Notes: a model not told the origin generated them from the sequence alone. A stretch of 64,000 nucleotides of DNA from Mesodorylaimus sp. YZB2_4 (GCA_030248295.1 JASANH010000148.1:1-64000); one strand, 5' to 3'. Positions 1 to 11,395 are shown, counted from the first letter of the stretch. Numbers and translations: made by a program.

Positions 1-2347
1 CTGTGTCAGTACTGCGCCTAGTCCATAGCCCGATGCGACAGTTTGCAAGATAAATTGTTTCGAAAAATCAGGGTAGGCCGATACTGGTGCTGTTGTCAAT
101 GCTTTCTTTACAGTTTTAAATGCATGATCAGCCTCGTTAGTCCACTGGAATTCGGTATTCTCCTTCATCAATGCGGTCAGGGGTGCCACTACTTTTGCAA
201 AACCTTTTACATATCGTCGGTAATAATTTGCAACACCAAGAAAAGAATGGAGTTTTTCCTGATTTGTTGGTCGATGGATATTCCGTATGGCTGCCGTTTT
301 CCCAGGATTAACTGCAACGCCATGTTTGGATATGACGTGACCAAGATACACAAGCTGTTGTTGACCAAAGTGACATTTCGAAAGTCATAGTTTTACGCTT
401 GCCTGGATAATCGATCTAAGACTTCACCTAAACGTTGTAAATGCTCTTTAAACGTCGTGCCAAACACCATGTTCATGTTCATGTTTTACCACATCACCAA
501 ACGCTTATGCGCACTCGAGGGTGAAGGGACACATTTTACACGAAATGATTTACCGGCCCGCGAGTCGAACACTCCCCCAAACCGCCCCCCGGCAGAGGCA
601 GACCCCAAACCCACGCCCACAGCCATCCAGAATGCCACGGACCAGAATGTCATCCAAATACACAACGCAAGACCGCCAATGTAGGCCTGACAAAAGTATA
701 TCCATGACGCGCTGGAACGTCGCTGGCGCGTTGCAAAGGCCAAAAGGGACTACGTTGAACTTATACAGACCGCTGAAGGTAATAAAAGCTGTTTGTTCTT
801 TATCTTGCTCTGCCAGTGGAACTTGCTAATATCCCCACGCTTGATCCAGGGATGTGAAGAATGCTGCATCACGTAAAATGCTTAGTAAATCATCAATATG
901 CAGTAGCGGGTAGCTATCTTTTTTGGTGATCTTGTTCAAATTTCGGAAATCGACACAGAAACGCTCTCATCCGTTCCGCTTTGGGACGATTACTACCGGA
1001 CTCGCCCATGGGCTCTTCGATGGCCGAATGACTTGTTTCTCCAGCATCTCATCAGTATGCTTCTGCATGGATGCTCTTTGAGCTGCTGGGACTCTGTACG
1101 GTGCGTGTCGCACAGGCCCATGTCCACTTACATCAATGCGATGCTCACCAACTGTGATGCGGCCAATATCTGTACTGCCTTTCGCGAACATATGGTCATA
1201 CTTCCGTTGCAAGTTTTTCAAATCCGTTTTGTGTTCCTCTGACAAATTCGGTGATGATAGATCTAGACCCGGCAGGTCGTCTCCTAGCTCCAATCCATTC
1301 GTGCTGACTCCCTTCCGCACTGTAACTACAGCTGCTGCTTGGTTTCTCTCTGAGACTAGACTGATATCACCCAAATTCATATTTTGGTACAATGTAATTG
1401 CGAAAGGATGCGGGTTCATGACTTCGACTGGTATACGGTTTTCAGTTGGGTTTGCCATAGAGCATGCCAAATACAGTCCGGTACGATTCTCAATGCCGCG
1501 ATTTGGTTCAAAAATAAGAGCTCCCATTCCTAACAGTTCAGCTGATACGAGCGCCGACACAAGCATAATGGTCCTTGCTGGTACTGCGATGGTAGACGCC
1601 ATCCGCGCGATCTTGTCCTGTAGGACAAGTGTTTTAATTGTTGCGGCACTTGCCGGCTTTGGTTTTCTCAGAACCACTATGTGGAACTCCCAGTCAATGG
1701 TGCACGCCTTGAATTGCTTCAACAAATCACACCCGATGACTACATCGTATGGGCCTTGCGGCATGATGGTCTCGATGACTTCTTTGGAGATGCACTCTCC
1801 CTTGTTTCCCTCAAATGTGAGAAACACAGAGCGTCGTCCGGATGTTGGAAGTGGTCGGCCCGCGACGTCGCCTAAAGCTATCCCAGTTAGGTCTTCTTCT
1901 TTATATGACACTCGTCCTGTTTGCCATCCATCCACGAAACTTCTCCGCAACAGTGTTACGTCGAATCCTGAATCCAGCAAACCCACTGCACGATTGCCAT
2001 CGATTTCTGGACAGCTATGGCCAGACATCCCAATAGCTAATGCACTTATGCCTAGAGTGACCTGGTCATCTCCAATCAATTCATTTGCATGTTTCCGGAA
2101 TAATGCTACCAAGTCTTGCTTTTGCGGGTGATCTGTAGCTGCCTGGACTTCTTGCACCAATGGCACGCCGAGGATAGTCTCGTTGTCCTGACCATCTGCC
2201 TTGCGTGTTTCAGAGTTTAACTTCGGTGCCTTTATCTTTGCTAGTTGCTGATTGTTATTCTGCCTTCTCTGACACAACCAATAAGCATGGTATACCAAAA
2301 ACCCCGCGAAGGCCAACGATAAAATGGTAACCGCTATGTTAAGAACG
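1..2347 (-). pseudogene. pol: Protease - reverse transcriptase - RNase H start of gypsy-type element
   Basis: One frame from about 2347 to 967 starts with a hydrophobic anchor that is really the end of Env (about 2330-2260), then a linker, then a retropepsin-like domain (LLDSGFDVTLL, with YDVVIGCDLL as the flap-distal motif) and the RT fingers (about 1270-970, ending SPWASPVVIVPKRNG). The frame shifts at about 966 and RT continues as FCVDFRNLNKITKK. The palm motif YLDDILV lies at about 641-660. A stop codon follows AWGY (about 825). The thumb and RNase H start (ending GYGLGAVLTQ) lie at about 1-465. The RT is split by a 171-bp repeat at 470-640. Integrase would lie outside the window. Confidence 0.82.
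466..644. mobile_element. 171-bp dispersed repeat inserted in gypsy RT
   Basis: It interrupts the RT just after YLDDILV. The four bases acca occur at both ends (466-469 and 641-644), consistent with a target-site duplication, and removing the insert restores RT similarity. Its left part, including ttttaccacatcaccaaacg, recurs at 12611-12649 and (diverged) at 18361-18456, so this is a dispersed family. No terminal inverted repeat was seen, and no tRNA-like promoter was recognised. Confidence 0.7.
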
Positions 2348-4090
2348 CCTTAGAGAGGTCCAGAAAGCAGTTTATCTGCTCTGTTTAGGACAAGCCCAGC
2401 GTTATGTTCAGTCAGGTTTCCTATCATGTGTCCTGCACCTTGAATCACCTCTGATATTCCTGCTCCCACACCTCGCAGCGTGTTGTACATCACATCAGGA
2501 TCGAGGGAAAACTGCGCGGCATAATTGATAAGACGTTGTGTCTGTTTCTCTACCGTGAGTAACTTTTGCACGTACATACGCAATAACCCAATGTGCGTTG
2601 TTACATCCGCCAATCGATCATGTAAAATTGATGGGGCTTCGAATGAGAAAATTTTCCAGTCGCCCTTTCACTGGACGGATAACGGCACCTCTGCCACCTG
2701 GATTGGTCCTGACTCAGTTCTCCAACGATTCTCCCATTCGGGGCCGCGTTGATACGCGCCTGCCAAGTGGTGGTTACATGGTACGGGGTGCGCCTCTTTT
2801 ACCAAATCTCTACTGCCTGGTACTACAAACCAGATTTCTTCGCCAACCGCAACTGGTAAATAGTCGTAACATATGGAATCTACAGTTTGATTCCAAAAGA
2901 TTGTTGTTGGGCGGACCTGGCGACATTGCCAGATCATTAATGCATCCTCTGCGAAAGCTGCATGGATATCTTCTCTCATGAGGAATGCTCGTGCTCCTCT
3001 TGTGGGATCCAACTGTAGTAATTGCCAGATGAGATGCAGATCCCGTTCCGCAGCTCTGCACAGTTCTTTCCATACCGTTCTAAAATGGTTAGCCTCGATC
3101 TCGAGTAGTTATGTTTCCAAATATTGCAGCTTAGGGTTAACAGGATCACCTGGAGTGGAACTGTTGCTTTCAACAATCTTATGGTAAGGTAAGTTCATCT
3201 AGCTGCGTTGAATTTCCTTCTTGAAGGTGTCCCCTTCTGGAATTCGAATGATCGCACCTTGCGCGGTTAAGAAAGCTCTGCTTAGGCCACCCGCTACTGC
3301 CAGTCCTCAAATAGTAAAGGTTAGATGAGCGCTATCGATGAGGACATACTTGTCATGCGTCGTCATATTATACGTGCTCGCTTTTTCGAACTCACAACGT
3401 TCCTCTGGCGCCTTAGGTTTCCAGATAATGACTCCATCCTTCAACATACAATGACCCGAGTATGCGTGGCATCCTCCAATATCGCCTAAGCCGGATGCTA
3501 CCGTTTACCATCAACAGTTGCAATTTTTCCATATTCCAGGAACAGATTGGTGACTGACGAACATACGTCCCGACAACACCATTTGTACTCAACCGTCAAC
3601 GAATTACCAGTTGACCAAATTCCTGGTGGTTGGTTTTCCAATGTCTGTCCTCGAAAAAATTTTGTTTCTTCTGCATCCTTGCACTCCCTCACTGACACTG
3701 GCTCATGTTTCGTTTCATCTAATTTGATGCCTGCGTATCCTAATAATTGACCTCCAAAACTGGTTCTCGTACATACTGTCCTTGTGCGCAAGATACATTT
3801 CACTGCCGACATAACGACTGGCGTTGACCTTTTCAGCCATAACTCTGCTTGTATCACGAATAATGGACCTAGTGGAGCTTCGGGCATTCCACAATGTATT
3901 TTCTTGGGTACTTCTATTGCATATCCACTTCGGGACATTCCGCATTGACTAAAAACCATTTTTCCCACGGCAGTGTTTGAAAGCGTAACATTGTCAGTAC
4001 TATCGTCTGTCGAATTCCTGATCCCTGGAGCGCTTATCGACTGCCGGATCGAACAAAATATGAAGAACGCCAGTATAGCGTCCACATTTC
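2260..4090 (-). pseudogene. env: Envelope-like glycoprotein remnant, upstream of protease-RT
   Basis: A hydrophobic signal-like segment (IL-AFFIFCSIRQSIS, about 4080-4035) is followed by a Cys-rich ectodomain with N-glycosylation sequons, a conserved-looking stretch with Cys spacing like that of glycoproteins shared by chuviruses and invertebrate retroelements (ICYDYLPV near 2880; PVPCNHHLAG near 2780), helical heptad-like sequence (2613-2350) and a membrane anchor (AFAGFLVYHAYWL, about 2316-2275). A frameshift lies between about 3500 and 3010, and two in-frame stops lie near 2665 and 2347. Beyond the second stop the same frame runs straight into protease and RT. The family assignment is from memory of the fold family; that it is Env-like is more secure than the exact clade. 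Confidence 0.65.
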
Positions 4091-4814
4091 CATTCCTCAA
4101 CTGCACTTTCTCCCTTTTTATTTTGCTATCTTCTCTGCGTTCAATATCTATTGTAGGCCTGCCTGCCTCGAGCAGTCCTTCCGTTAGGGCGCTTATGCAT
4201 TCCTTTTCTGCTGATTCTTCCCTTTTCTCTACTCCTTTTTGCGCTCCCTTCTCGTAATCCTCTAATTCAACGGGTTGCTTTATTTTTGCTTCATGTCTCT
4301 GGAATCTAGGCATTATTTCAATTGCCCTTTCCCTGTACTGGTGCGCTTCGTATCCACTTAGAATTTCCTCTTTGATACAACCAAGCTCAACCTCAAAATC
4401 CTGCGCCTTTTCTTCTCTGCCTTGTGCTACTTTGATTCCTGGAGCACTGACCATTACACTGTCGTCTAGCTTTACGACTGCTGCACTGTAATATTTGAAA
4501 TTGCTCTGTGGCCCTTCATTAACTTCTGGTTCATCTTCCCAAATGACTGGGTACTCTTGCGCCGCCATCGCTACTTGGGTTCCTCCATTTGTGATGCTCA
4601 GCTGTTGCCCCCTGTCGCTATACGTCACCCTTTCCAAGCTGGGAGGTTGCTGCGCTTGTTGCCTTGGCGAATTCCAGCGCTTCTCCTGCGCTTGCACATA
4701 GCCATAATCACCATGTCCGCGACTAAATCCATAGCCACGTGTTCCTCCTCTACATAAAGCTTCGTCCTCCGCTATGTCCTTGTCCTCTTTGGAACCTGCC
4801 TTCGCGTCGTGCAA
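4090..4814 (-). pseudogene. Acidic linker region between gag and env
   Basis: An open frame continues about 240 codons between the end of Gag and the Env signal-like segment. It is rich in Glu, Lys and Gln, has no recognised domain and no Cys cluster, and overlaps the end of gag by about 40 bases in another frame. It may be a Gag-Env leader made by frameshifting, or the product of an old frameshift in gag. It is uninterrupted, so it has either kept some constraint or is young. Confidence 0.5.
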
Positions 4815-5650
4815 CTGGCACGCCAGGTCCCCTGTGGAGGGTGCATATAACTTTTACTCTGTGGTTTGCTTCCGCAGTCCTTTGCTAGGTGGTTAGTCCT
4901 ACCACAGTTATAGCATGCCTTTGTGAATGATGTAACTGTACTTACGGACCCTTTGCCTTGACTCTCCTCGCCTCTGACTGCCACAGTCTCTGACCGTGTC
5001 GCCGCCGCGGCTACCTGCTTTTCATCTTGTTCTTGCTGGTCACGGATCTCCTGTTTGATGGCCTCGCCCACGAATTCATCCAGCGTGTTCTTATTCGCCG
5101 ACTGAACCCATTGTCGTATGGATGGTTTGAGATGGGCCAAATAGTGGACTTTAATATGGTTCTCCCTTTGGTCGTGAGTCCACGTTGGAAAGGCACGTGC
5201 TGCCATCTGCCGGAGGGTTGTCGCAAACTCTAAAGCGGATTCACCTGCTTGCTGGACGCGTGAAGCAAATTGCTCCACATACGCGTCGACGTTCCGGTTG
5301 TCAGGAAATGTCTGTGCAAACTCGGCTCTCCATTCTGCCACCGTCGCTGGGGGCGCTGCACGATTCTCCATTGTTTCATACAGGTGCTTCGCCGCTCCTC
5401 GCACCAGCGTGCCCAATAAAACGATCTTCCTGGTGTCACTATTACAGCCCGCCAAAATTGCTACTTTTTCAAAATCTTTCCACCAACGGCTCAAATTCTT
5501 GTCCACGTGGCCAGAGAATGATTCCACTTGCGGGGCGTGTTGGACTGGCTGTTGGTCCCCATAGGATGTGAGTGCTGCCTGCACCATCGTAGGCGTTGTC
5601 CGTTGCACCTCGGCTGCCAGCCTAGCAATATCTTCTTCCGTGATTGGCAT
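4772..5650 (-). CDS. gag: Gag-like protein with CCHC zinc knuckle
   Basis: About 292 residues from the first ATG (reading MPITEEDIARLAAEV); the open frame extends upstream to about 5860 without another ATG. A capsid-like region contains WWKDFEKVAILAGC and a string of aromatic and Leu positions typical of Ty3/gypsy Gag. Near the C-terminus there is one zinc knuckle, CYNCGRTNHLAKDC, fitting CX2CX4HX4C. It would assemble the particle and bind element RNA. It precedes the env-like frame, with which it overlaps by about 40 bases. The capsid-like frame itself is intact. Confidence 0.75.
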   Translation of the reverse strand: MPITEEDIARLAAEVQRTTPTMVQAALTSYGDQQPVQHAPQVESFSGHVDKNLSRWWKDFEKVAILAGCNSDTRKIVLLGTLVRGAAKHLYETMENRAAPPATVAEWRAEFAQTFPDNRNVDAYVEQFASRVQQAGESALEFATTLRQMAARAFPTWTHDQRENHIKVHYLAHLKPSIRQWVQSANKNTLDEFVGEAIKQEIRDQQEQDEKQVAAAATRSETVAVRGEESQGKGSVSTVTSFTKACYNCGRTNHLAKDCGSKPQSKSYMHPPQGTWRASCTTRRQVPKRTRT

Positions 5651-5869
5651 ATTGGTGTTTTCTCGTCGCAATACTTGCTTTCCCGCTTCCTCCTTGAGCA
5701 CCGTAGGTTTTGCTGTCAATGGTGAGTGTGTGGTTCCGCCAATAGACGAACTCGTAGTCGCGGGGGAATTTTTCGACCTCAAATTTCTTTTGCAGCTATC
5801 GTCTCTTGCTTCGATTTTCGCTTTCTCCTCGACCGCTTTGAATTCGCCGATAAAGACTGATTACGGTTC

Positions 5870-6125
5870 GTGAGCTCAAGCAGCCAAGCTCGCCACTTGT
5901 AAGAGATGTGAGCCAACAAGGGAGCGACCGCCTTTCATTTACTCCTCATCCACACACTGCCGATAGATACACTTCCTACCAACACACTCAATCACCTCCA
6001 GCCCTCATTTGCATTCCCGACGCCTAACCTTTCCTGTTGGCTATGACCTGCTCGCGACCTTCTTACATATTCTCTCACTGGCCTTTCTATCCGTGTAACC
6101 TTCTTGACTAACGTTTAGTATCCAC
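5870..6125. other. Spacer between the two retroelements
   Basis: Pyrimidine-rich on the plus strand (ctcc, cctt runs). It may contain LTR or leader remnants of one or both elements, but no matching LTR pair could be seen. Confidence 0.3.
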
Positions 6126-7610
6126 ACTAGATACCCTTACAACTAGCACAGGCGCATTTAACGACCGACACGCTGCACCCAGTCCTGCTCCCGAGGAATG
6201 ATCACTTCACGAAGCTCATAGTCCTCGACAGTCATTTGCAAGCATTCCACGCTGGTGTATCACAAACATTAGCGCAAGTTCGCACAGCATTCTGGATACC
6301 AGCAGGTCGAGCTCTGGTCCGAAACGTCATTCACTCGTGTATACCATGTCGAAAATTTGATGGAGGACCATACAAGCCACCACAAATGCCAGACCTACCA
6401 GCAGCTCGGGTCAACCGCTCAGCTCCGTTTGCCTACACCGGGCTGGACTACCTTGGTCCCTTATTCGTCAAAATGGGGCCGTCAAAAGAAAAGGTGTGGA
6501 TTTGCCTTTTCACGTGCATGACGACTCGAGCTATCCACTTGGAAGTGGTGAATGATTTACCGGCAGATCATTTCCTTATGGCTCTTCGTCGCTTTATTGC
6601 CCGGCGAGGTACGCCTGCGGCCATCATGTCAGACAATGCAACCAAGTTCAAACTAGCACAAACGGTGCTCAACGACGCCTGGAGGCAAGAACTCCAGGTT
6701 CCAACAGTCCAGTCATATGTATCCAATAAGGGCATCGATTGGAAGTTCATTGTGGAAAACGCGCCATGGATGGGCGGATTCTATGAAAAACTAATGCGAT
6801 TGGTCAAACAAGCGTTTAGAAAAACGTTCAGCAGCATTTGCCTCACTCTCACAGCTACAAACTGTGACAGCTTAAATCGAAGCAGCAATAAACTGCCGTC
6901 CCCTCACCTACGTTGGTTCAGATATCGCTTCTGGCCATCCCCTGATTCCAAGTCATTTTTTGACCAGGAACACCAATACAGGATCACCGTTTCTCACGAC
7001 GGACACGCCAGAAGATCCTGACTTTATGCCAGAAAAGCAATCCACGAAGGAAGACCTCTTGTCCTCCTGGAAAAAAGGCCAGCGGCATCTTGATGCATTC
7101 TGGCGTTCGTGGTCAAAGGAATACCTCCTTAGCCTGAGAGAACGAACCAAGCGCACGCTCAAAACTCCGCATCACCACTCTCTTATGCCACTGGAAGAAG
7201 GTGACATTGTTCACATACGAACGGAGGGACCCCGCGGATCGTGGCCCCTTGGCCAGGTGGCGCAAGTAATCAAAAGCGCTGATGGTGAGGCCCGAGCAGC
7301 AGTTGTGCGAAATTCTAAAGGTCACAACCTCACTCGCCCAATTCTCCATCTTTATCCATTTGAACTCAATGAACCTCTGTCAACCGCCGGCAACGAGCGA
7401 GAACCTGAGGGAGCTCCATCGCTCCTAACTGATCAAGCGTCACTGGACCATACCACACGCCGCCAACCCCGCCAAGCATCTGCCGCCGCCAAACAGCGCA
7501 TCAAAGACATTCTGGTCTACGAAAACCAACCTGAGCAGGACCCTAATGGGGCACAGCAAGATGTGAGCCAGGCTCGCCGTCCAAAGTTCAAAACCCTTGG
7601 TCCCATCTCC
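6125..7610 (+). pseudogene. pol: BEL/Pao integrase and C-terminal pol domain
   Basis: It begins with HPVLLPRND and continues through the HHCC module (C-x2-C in SCIPCRKF), then the core with GLDYLGPLFVK, TRAIHLEVV, MSDNATKF and ENAPWMGGFYEKL, which match the BEL/Pao integrase catalytic D, D and E blocks. Near 6835 the frame shifts and a TAA lies at about 6870; beyond it (from about 6880) similarity resumes with RPLTYVGSDIASGHPLIPSH in another frame and goes on to the domain with FWRSWSKEYLLSLRERT and LEEGDIVHI. The damage means that no active integrase is encoded. Confidence 0.85.
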
Positions 7611-9371
7611 ATGCTGGCAACACTCCTGCTCGTGCTGTTTCTGTGGACTCCAGGGGCGAACACACTCAGGCCCATGGTCTGTCAATCCACGGAAGCCAAG
7701 GTAGCTTTCAACATTTAGCCGAAGTCCGTTTGCCAATTTCGAGAAGGCGCCCAGATGGACAAAGTCCGCGAAGCCTCAGCCCTCCTGGACCGCCGGAACA
7801 TCGCCCGTCATCAAAGCCCAGCTCACAAATGCCACAAAGTCAAAACGACCATCGAAGCATGGACAAGCTTTGCGAAACTAGGCTTTGATAAGCGGTCTAA
7901 GGGAACCATTATTCCCGTCGACTACCACGAGTGCCAATCAATGATTGCGCATCATCGCTGCCGGGAAGGCCCGCTGCAGGCGGTTGGTAGCATTTTTCAA
8001 ACGAACAACCAAATCGAACCGCCTTGGTCCTCGGGCAACGCCTGGGACTGCTGTCGATGGCTATCCCGAGAAGCCATCAACTGTTACTTGACCAGTGGCA
8101 AGGTCTATGCCACGTATGGATCACAATTCGAATCAAGGCTAGGCAACGTAACCCATTGCCAATATGAGAGCGGATGCTGCACACTCCATGATGGAGCAGC
8201 TCTCATTTGGACTGTCCAAGGTATCGCCCAGTGCGAATTCGTCGAATGGCAAAACGTTGATGGCCTGTTATGGAAAACTCATTTCATGAGCAAAGACAAA
8301 GAAATCGCGGTCACATGGGCGGTAAACGCCTCCACCGTGCAATTATGTGATGGCGTAAAAGCTATCATCACTGACCAAGGCATCCCAATCATTTACAATC
8401 AAAGAAGTAGCCCCATCGAGGTCAACCAAGGTCGCCACCAACGGGAGGCACGAAAATTTGACCTTCTGGCGGCCGGGCTCGAGGCACTAGAGCTCCGCTT
8501 GGGAGCGTTCTTTCAAGAATCGTTTAAGACCGTCTTCAACAGTATCTGTCGTCGAGTCGAGGAACTTCAGCAAATCGACTTGATTGTAGCATCGTCGGAA
8601 CCAAGCTTAATTGCACGAAGACTATTAAACGATAGCCTTCTGATGGGACGCCTCTATGGAACAATCTTGGAAGTCTGGCCATGCGTTTATGTGGACAGCT
8701 TCGAAATAATTCCCATGCCAGCCACTCGGTGCACAGAATGGATTCCCCTATCATTCACCTTGCGAGGAACAAACGGTAGTGGCTTCCTGGAGCCCCAAAC
8801 GCAAATCATCTACGCCAGCTCCGCTCCCATTGACTGCAACCTCGTGCACGAAATGCATATCCAAGACGATAGGGGACAAATCGTTTTGCTTCATGCCTCA
8901 ACTGGATCGATAACTCCTTTCAACGGATCATTGCTTTCCCACCCGTTGTACAGTGGCTCCATCTTTAAGTATCACGACTTCCACGCTATCATTCACCATC
9001 TAATAGAGGAGTGGTCGCTCGATGAGATTCGGGGACAGCCCAGCCTCAACGACATCTTCGGATCAATTGAGCAACACGATGAGATCCTGTCGGCTCTACA
9101 GAACCAAGAAGCGCCTTTGGGAGTCACAAAATCAATCTTAGACCGAATCCATGCCTACTCCCCCTTTGGGTGGATAGGTCAGCTCGTTAGCAAACTCCAA
9201 TGGATTTGGATCTACATGTGCTGCATTATCGTGACAGTCAAAACAGTCATTCCCAACACAGCGCTAAAGTGGCCACTGACCTCGGCTCAAGGATGGCGTC
9301 AAAAGAGAAGACAGCGCGAAGCCGAGTATCCGAAATTGCATGGCCCATTTGAAAGACTGCTAGAGTCGTGA
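7611..9371 (+). pseudogene. env: Envelope-like glycoprotein of BEL/Pao element
   Basis: A signal-peptide-like stretch starting MLATLLLVLFLW lies at the end of the pol frame (7611-7690). The main body is a 538-codon frame from 7755, so a frameshift separates the two near 7715-7755. The body has many Cys in pairs (CCRWL, GCCTL), N-x-S/T sites (NVT, NAS, NGS) and one strongly hydrophobic segment near the C-terminus (WIWIYMCCIIVTV, about 9200-9240), followed by a basic tail. This is the plan of a class of retroelement surface glycoproteins; which viral family donated it cannot be decided by eye. Confidence 0.6.
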
Positions 9372-9384
9372 CAGTGGGAATTGG

Positions 9385-9850
9385 GGACTCCGTTTCATTA
9401 TTCGTTTATTGTGGGATCGCTCGCTTTCGCTCTATCTATCTTTCTTTCCCCCGGACTTTCGCGCCTATCGCGAGCAGTGAATCATTCCCACAACATTTCC
9501 AACTTCTCCTAACCTTTGACAACTCAGTTAACATTTCTCGCCTTCTCAACCTTTGCTACTTCATGATCTTTCCAAAGGCGTCACCTTTCCAGCAAGGTTA
9601 CCTATGTCTCATTCCTTCTCGCTTTCACTTGCATTCTAGTTTATTCTAATTAGCTTTTTATATAAACAAGGGATTTGATTGACTGAAGGTTGGGCTTTTA
9701 CCATTGGTTCATTGGGCTCATTGCTTAATTTACCGCTTCCACAATAAAATCATAACCCCCATTCGGTTGTGTCCTTTACAGCATATACGCGTGGACAAAT
9801 TTCAGGTACTGTGTCCGCGCTAGCCTTTGCTGACACTGCTTTTGGATGTT
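9385..9850 (+). repeat. Possible 3' LTR remnant of the BEL/Pao element
   Basis: A purine run (gtgggaattgggga) directly after the env stop could be the polypurine tract. The following roughly 450 bases contain a TATAAA and, 85 bases later, AATAAA. No second LTR copy is visible in the window, so the boundaries are not determined. Confidence 0.35.
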
Positions 9851-10442
9851 AGAGCACCCGCATCGTCTTTCTCTTACCTCGCGTCGGGGGATTCGATGGG
9901 GCAGGATAATCATCTTGTCCTGATAAATATTAGCTTGTGCAGAACAATAATTTTAACACTGTGGTACTTGGTTCGTGCAGCGCTCTGTGAATTCTGAGGC
10001 TCGAAGCTAAAGCGCCATGATTTTATGGGTTTGTGATCGGGTCCATGATAAGGCATTTAGAAGTCGTGAAACAAGCTCTTTAGGTTCCCTGAGCCATTCT
10101 GCTTTTCGAAAAAGTTGCACCAAAGAGCCAGCGAATTTTGTACGTCTGGTCAGCCGAGCCCACCAAGCTAGATCTATAAAAGCTAAACGTTCTGGAGTCC
10201 CTGACATTTCTTAAATGCTAGACGGCTGAGCAGCTTGTGGGTGTATCATCAATGAATGAAGGCATAATCGCCCAGCTGTATTGCAAGATTCGTTTATCCT
10301 TGGCATTCAGAGCGAGTGGACGTTCGACCAGAATGTATTCGATGCCGAAGGGGAACTAACGGTTCAGTCCCTACTTATTGCCCATTCCATCATGTCAGAA
10401 GGCTTACTCGATGCGAAGTAAGGCACCGTACTTGGAAGGGCA

Positions 10443-10643
10443 TGTGTAACCAGGCCTGGCAGGCGTAGGAGGGAGGCGGCCGACCGAAGTCGGCGGGACG
10501 AAAACTCCGACTGGAGCAGGCAAGTCTTGCGACTATACCTACGGCTGAAACGTCAACCCGAGGGGTTGACGTCTCCCAGCCAGGGGAGAGTATCGATTAC
10601 TCTCTCCCACTCGCCAAGGCCTACCAGGCGGGGGGTTACACAT
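10443..10643 (+). mobile_element. TGTAACC-ended MITE copy
   Basis: The ends read tgtaaccaggcctgg and ccaggcggggggttaca, an imperfect inverted pair. The interior has the family hallmark ggctgaaacgtcaacc...ggttgacgtctcccagcc with a small palindrome (caacccgaggggttg), then ctctcccactcgcca. This is the clearest copy in the window; relatives are near 17881, 32245, 36205, 39600, 53957, 54714, 59740, 61163 and 62170. Confidence 0.7.
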
Positions 10644-11189
10644 GCGAGACCCTGTTTCCTGAACAATCACTTAAGTCCATTCAGCCTTGCTCAGGATCTA
10701 ATGAGTAGCACCTGGCGTGGCTGGTGACATGAATGAGGCAAGTCGTTATGGTCTACTTGTCAACCCTAAAACCGCGAGTGCATGCGACCTGCCAAAAGCC
10801 AGGCAGAATCTTTCTCGATCACATTCTGCAGCCTGGACAGGCATGCTCCGATAGCGCTCAAACCACATGTACTTCCTTGCCCAATTTCATTTCATGAATT
10901 TTTTGCTAATTTCACCTTTTTTTCAGTCCTGACTCTTCACCCACGCACTGCACTTCATCGAGGACTGAGCGCATAAAATCGCGAGTGCAAATGGCATCCT
11001 TCTATGCACAGAATCTGTTCATATGCGTGCACACTGACGATAAAAAGGAGTGGTCATTCTTTTGTCGCTCGACAACCATGACTTTGGGACATGATCGCCG
11101 CCCTCCTTATTCTTCCACTAAATCTGTCTCTGACGATGGCTTGAGAAGGTTGGACACTCGTTTGCCCATATCTGGGTGATAGTACCGAT

Positions 11190-11395
11190 TGACGTCCAAA
11201 GTCAAAATCCTGTCAAAATCGTGTGTTCTCAAAATTCTGTCGAAGTCAATATCAATGTCAAAAAATTTGCGGCCCCAGTCAAAATCAATGTCACTGTCAA
11301 AAATTTTTTGATGGCTTTGTCAAAGTCAAAGTCAAAGTCAAAAATCTTGCGAGCAGTAAAAATTTCTTGACATTAAAATTCATAAGCCAAGACCA
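11190..11395. repeat. Degenerate GTCAAA-type simple repeat
   Basis: It has many iterations of gtcaaa with spacers such as atcaatgtc and atttttt. A second, partly complementary stretch of the same type lies at 14285-14395. The flanks near both contain similar gtcaaaat-rich motifs, so the two may be copies of one element. Confidence 0.5.

Larger units (their letters stand above)
1..5800 (-). mobile_element. Decayed Ty3/gypsy-type LTR retroelement with env (partial, runs off window start)
   Basis: Reading the minus strand, the order is Gag with one CCHC knuckle, a long acidic linker, an envelope-like glycoprotein with signal peptide and membrane anchor, then an aspartic protease, reverse transcriptase and the start of RNase H, which leaves the window at base 1. 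Protease and RT features (DSG protease triad, YLDD RT box, fingers motif ending in VIVPKRNG) are gypsy-like. Several in-frame stops, at least two frameshifts and a 171-bp insertion in the RT show that this copy is dead. No LTR was recognised next to gag. The gag-env-pol order is unusual; see findings. Confidence 0.8.
6125..9850 (+). mobile_element. 5'-truncated BEL/Pao-type retroelement with env
   Basis: It contains the integrase zinc-binding and catalytic domains, the C-terminal pol domain usually found in BEL/Pao integrases, and then an envelope-like gene, in the canonical pol-env order. Gag, protease, RT and RNase H are missing, so the copy is 5' truncated at about 6125. One frameshift and a stop lie in the integrase and one frameshift near the start of env. 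The downstream tail has TATAAA (about 9659) and AATAAA (about 9743) as expected in a 3' LTR. Confidence 0.8.

Noticed and set aside
1136-2131. 331-codon plus-strand frame
   Set aside because: It is antisense to the protease-RT of the gypsy element, which has clear family motifs.
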